NCBI GenBank assembly: GCA_902812465.1
Contig: CADDZE010000038.1
Coordinates: 1-35,583 of the forward strand
Length of the DNA stretch: 35,583 bases
Origin: Acidobacteriota bacterium
GTDB lineage: Bacteria; Acidobacteriota; Terriglobia; UBA7540
Reading direction: 5' to 3'
A model generated the notes under the pieces. It searched no databases, was not told the DNA's origin, and saw only the letters and a list, made by a program, of their open reading frames with translations. The translations under genes and the position numbers were made by a program. This document shows, in pieces, positions 33,183 through 35,583 of the stretch. Each line of letters opens with the position of its first letter. Position 1 is the stretch's first letter.

Positions 33183-33923
33183 TCACAACCTCAGCCGCTT
33201 GAAGAGCCACTCCGGGATAAGGCGGACCAGTAACATAATCGGCCGCCAGAACCAGGGTAGGTAGACAACATCTTGGCCCCGCTCAATGGCTTTGTAAATG
33301 CCCCGTGCTACCGATTCGGGCGAGGCCACTAGGAATGTCCCCTGGCGGCCGTAGGTCATCGGGGTATCGACAAATCCGGGCTTAACGGTGATCACCCGCA
33401 CGCCAAAGCGAAAGAGGTAATTCCGGAGGCCCTGCAGGTAAGCCGTAAGGCCAGCCTTGGCAGCGCAGTAGAGAAAATTGCTCTGTCGGCCGCGGTCGCC
33501 GGCCACCGAGGAAATCGCACAAATGAAGCCGCTCTGCTGCTGGGCTAGGCGGGCAGCCAGCAGGTTGAGGAGGGAAACGCAGCCGGTGAAGTTGCTATCC
33601 AGGATACGGCGGACTTCCGCCGGGCCAGCCTCGGCCGGGGGAGTTGGGCCGAGATAGCCGATGCAGAGCACGGCACCGGCCAGGTTGCCTCCCGCTCGCT
33701 CGAAGCATCGGTCGATCACTGCCTGGTGCGAGGCGAAGTCCAGAACGTCGAGCACGAGCGCTTCGGCCCGGACTCCATAGCGAAGAGCCAAGTCTGACGC
33801 AAGGGCTTGGGTCTCGTATTCATCGCGGCCGGTCAGCAGACAGGCGTACCCGCGGCGGGCAAACTCCTCCGCCAGCGGACGGGCAATCCCCGATGTGGCA
33901 CCCAGAATCAGAACAACCGGCAC
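33183..33923 (-). CDS. Short-chain dehydrogenase, DprE2-like
   Basis: A 246-residue classical SDR. Cofactor motif LGATSGIARPLAEEFARRG (7-25); active-site Asn111, Ser139, Tyr152 and Lys156 (ISSVAGDRGRQSNFLYCAAK); and VITVKPGFVDTPMT after it. The replacement of the usual NNAG by CIGYLGP and the SSVAGDRGRQSNF block resemble DprE2, which reduces the 2-keto form of decaprenyl-phosphoryl ribose to the arabinose donor in actinobacteria. Starting at GTG 33923 with a GAGG box close ahead. The YfhO-type protein downstream would be a fitting partner for a lipid-linked pentose donor, but no DprE1-like oxidase is in the window. An alternative is any other SDR acting on a lipid-linked or small carbonyl substrate. 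Confidence 0.85.
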   Translation of the reverse strand: MPVVLILGATSGIARPLAEEFARRGYACLLTGRDEYETQALASDLALRYGVRAEALVLDVLDFASHQAVIDRCFERAGGNLAGAVLCIGYLGPTPPAEAGPAEVRRILDSNFTGCVSLLNLLAARLAQQQSGFICAISSVAGDRGRQSNFLYCAAKAGLTAYLQGLRNYLFRFGVRVITVKPGFVDTPMTYGRQGTFLVASPESVARGIYKAIERGQDVVYLPWFWRPIMLLVRLIPEWLFKRLRL

Positions 33924-34126
33924 AGAACCTCACAAGGATATGGGCAGTAGCAAGCGAGACCCATTCTACACATCTTACCGAACAGGTGTTTCGTAACCGA
34001 AGTTCGGAAACGGGACCGAGAAAAGCACTGCGAACCAATGGACGATATCGCGCTGCTGGCCACCCAATCTAAGTAAGACGAATCGGCGCGCCCACCGGAG
34101 ACCCGCGTGCCTTTACCACCCGGCCT

Positions 34127-34195
34127 GCGCGGGAGCCTGCTCGCGACCTGAGCAACTGTTGCTGCGCCGGAGCAGGCGCGCTTGCCGTCCCGCGC
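34127..34195. repeat. Long imperfect inverted repeat (cruciform)
   Basis: Left arm GCGCGGGAGCCTGCTC (34127-34142). Right arm in two parts: GAGCAGGC (34170-34177) and TCCCGCGC (34188-34195), separated by ten extra bases. Inside the loop, AGCAAC-T-GTTGCT (34151-34163) is itself palindromic. All 16 bases of the left arm are paired. Confidence 0.7.
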
Positions 34196-34272
34196 GTGAA
34201 TCGGCGAGGGGTACCACGAAGACATCCATCGCGCGTTGGCTATCGCACAAGGAAATATCGAGAGAGAGCCGC

Positions 34273-34301
34273 TTGACAGAGTTCCGAAAAGGCAGTTTAC
34301 T
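34273..34301 (+). promoter_or_regulatory. Sigma-70-like promoter of the Cys-rich gene
   Basis: A perfect TTGACA (34273-34278) and TTTACT (34296-34301) are 17 bases apart, the optimal spacing. Transcription would begin near 34308 and leave a leader of about 240 bases. Confidence 0.6.
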
Positions 34302-34549
34302 GTGGCTGCTAGCCAAAGATCGGTCCACTCCACCGAACCGGCACCGCGTCGTTTCCGTCCTGCAAACTCAGCGCGTGTGGCGAAGGTGAAAGAGTGCGGC
34401 GTAAATGAGGCGCCTCGGCCCCAGTGGGCGCCACCAAGCAGGTAGTCATAGCCAAGAAACGAACAAGCCGCACCTAGGTTCGATGAGGCGGCGCCAGACA
34501 CGGGCACGCCCGGTTAGCGAAGTCTATTCACTTCCAAAGGAGGCCCCCC

Positions 34550-35583
34550 ATGCCCGACCAGGAGAAGAGCAAGCCGTCCCAAGCCGACGCTACCCCGCCC
34601 GCGGTGCCGGAGCTCCACAGCGAAGATTTCCAGTATGTGTTGAGAGCTTTACTGGCTGCCTACCAGCCGATTCTGGAGCAGCAGCTGAACCTTGCCAAGA
34701 ACCCGGAGCAGTTGAAGAAAGAGGCGGAAAGCCGGCAGCCCAACTGCGCCGACGAACTCGCCGAAGCCAACCGGATCTTTGCCAAGTTCTTCACCGAAGA
34801 AGTCGCCCTGCGGTCTATTCCCGCCACCGGACGCCAGCAGCTGGGGCCGATTGAAAACTGGCGATGGTGTTTCGAGCATCTGCGCTGCTGCTTCATCTTC
34901 GGATGGCTGGTTTGCCGCGGTCCCCGCACATTCCGTGCCTGGGCCTATTACGTCTATCAGTACTGGCGCTGCATTCGCGAATCGATCGGCAGGCCCGTGG
35001 CCAGTCCTCCCAGCAGCGAACAGCGGCAGGACTTCCGCACCCTCGTCGAAGCTTTAGCCGCAGCCTACAAGCCCTATTTGACGGACCAGCTGGCCAGCGT
35101 TGAATTCCCGACTGGAATTCCCGAGGAGGTGATCGGGGGACAAATCGACTGCTTCGAGGGCCTAGAAGAGCCGTGCCGGATCTTCGAGCGCCTACTCACT
35201 TCCGAGGCTGCGCAGGCCCTGCTCGGCAGTGAAACTTTCACGGCCCGCCACCAGGATCGGAGCTTCTGGTTCTGCCGCTGCTGGTGCCTGTGTGCCATTT
35301 GCTTTGGCTGCTGCCTGGCCCGTGCTCGGAGCTTCGTCGACGTCGTCTGGTGCCTGGTGTATTACTTCCGCTGCTTAGGTGATTGCTTCCGGCCATTGCA
35401 ATGCGAAATCACCCAGCCGTCGGTGAATGAGTGCGCCGAGGAACAGTACTATCCGGGGCCCGGCGTCCTGGGAATCGAGATCTCCGGCACCGCCACCGGC
35501 GCCTTTTGCGATCACTACGTACTCGAGTGGAAGGATCCTCTGGACCCGCCTGCCGCCTATACACAGTCGGGTTTCTTCTACGC
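34550..35583 (+). CDS. Duplicated Cys- and Trp-rich protein of unknown function (3' end outside window)
   Basis: The ATG at 34550, preceded by AAAGGAGG seven bases away, opens a frame of at least 344 residues that runs off the window. No signal peptide or usual membrane helix is seen. After a charged N-terminus (1-24) there are two copies of one module, residues about 25-145 and 160-280, aligned with a constant offset of 134-135: DFQYVLRALLAAYQPILEQQL against DFRTLVEALAAAYKPYLTDQL, Cys66 against Cys201, RIFAKFFTEE against RIFERLLTSE, Cys107 against Cys242, Gly118 against Gly253, and WRC (139-141) against FRC (273-275). The second copy has CRCWCLCAICFGCC at 242-255, seven cysteines in fourteen residues. 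Residues 308-329 (GIEISGTATGAFCDHYVLEW) look like the start of an Ig-like beta domain. I do not recognise the family. Metal binding, membrane association through the Cys/Trp/Tyr-rich helices, or a structural role are all possible. Confidence 0.85.
   Translation, partial: MPDQEKSKPSQADATPPAVPELHSEDFQYVLRALLAAYQPILEQQLNLAKNPEQLKKEAESRQPNCADELAEANRIFAKFFTEEVALRSIPATGRQQLGPIENWRWCFEHLRCCFIFGWLVCRGPRTFRAWAYYVYQYWRCIRESIGRPVASPPSSEQRQDFRTLVEALAAAYKPYLTDQLASVEFPTGIPEEVIGGQIDCFEGLEEPCRIFERLLTSEAAQALLGSETFTARHQDRSFWFCRCWCLCAICFGCCLARARSFVDVVWCLVYYFRCLGDCFRPLQCEITQPSVNECAEEQYYPGPGVLGIEISGTATGAFCDHYVLEWKDPLDPPAAYTQSGFFY

Larger units (their letters stand above)
33924..34549. other. Divergent regulatory interval before the Cys-rich gene
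   Basis: About 626 bases between the divergent SDR and Cys-rich genes with no convincing gene. Visible structure: an 11-base perfect palindrome CCGAAGTTCGG (33997-34007), about 75 bases before the SDR start; a long imperfect cruciform (34127-34195); a strong promoter-like pair on the plus strand (34273-34301); and a leader of roughly 240 bases before the ATG at 34550, which contains short GC hairpins (for example the GGCGCC pair near 34411 and 34428) but no riboswitch consensus that I recognise. The gene is preceded by AAAGGAGG. Confidence 0.6.

Noticed and set aside
34475-34500. GGTTCGA-containing hairpin that recalls a tRNA T-arm
   Set aside because: No acceptor, D or anticodon arms can be folded around it, so it is not a tRNA.
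33908-34507. Minus-strand frame of 199 codons covering the intergenic region
   Set aside because: No ribosome site, no family content, and it runs through the cruciform, the promoter and the leader of the Cys-rich gene.

Overview
The window looks like a GC-rich chromosome segment from a Gram-negative bacterium, most likely an acidobacterium. This is an inference from content: secreted SBBP-repeat protein with a choice-of-anchor-D domain and a late Gly-rich lipobox-like segment, coiled-coil and TPR secreted proteins of acidobacterial style, frequent GTG starts, and a mixture of menaquinone, shikimate and outer-envelope genes. No rRNA, tRNA, CRISPR array, transposase or phage gene was seen.

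Layout. 1-3071: translation block infB (5' end missing) - DUF503/ylxP - truB; rbfA is not in its usual place. 3220-8097: envelope-glycan divergon; leftward a sugar-nucleotide epimerase, a NodB-type polysaccharide deacetylase and an MGDG-synthase-type glycosyltransferase, rightward a clear SQD1-type UDP-sulfoquinovose synthase and a LysE-like membrane protein. 8098-13071: gene-poor stretch with one copy of a 33-bp dispersed repeat, a small secreted protein whose 5' end is covered by three hairpins, PBP4-type carboxypeptidase dacB, an MFS exporter, and a small secreted protein. 13366-17899: tightly packed rightward operon of a TolB-like/TPR protein, NfeD-type membrane serine protease, slipin (SPFH) and SPOR protein. 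17921-20966: GH16 glucanase (leftward), aroB and ubiE/menG (rightward). 20961-27887: leftward run of secreted coiled-coil protein, predicted outer-membrane barrel, DinB-like enzyme, unknown secreted protein and a 1089-residue SBBP beta-propeller protein. 28431-30032: secreted TPR protein. 30397-33923: YfhO-type membrane protein with a DprE2-like short-chain dehydrogenase upstream. 34550-end: an incomplete, extraordinarily cysteine-rich protein.

How the genes work together. Much of the window serves the cell envelope: sugar nucleotides, glycolipid or polysaccharide assembly, peptidoglycan trimming, membrane-protein quality control (NfeD-slipin) and surface proteins.

Most interesting signals: (1) the terminal Cys-rich protein is an internal, almost gap-free duplication of a 135-residue module, with seven cysteines in fourteen residues in the second copy, preceded by a strong promoter-like sequence and a long imperfect cruciform; (2) a 33-bp repeat present at two sites 20 kb apart with 32/33 identity; (3) a REPIN-like pair of inverted GTAG-footed palindromes at 30040-30136; (4) several extended -10 boxes so close to start codons that leaderless mRNAs are likely.
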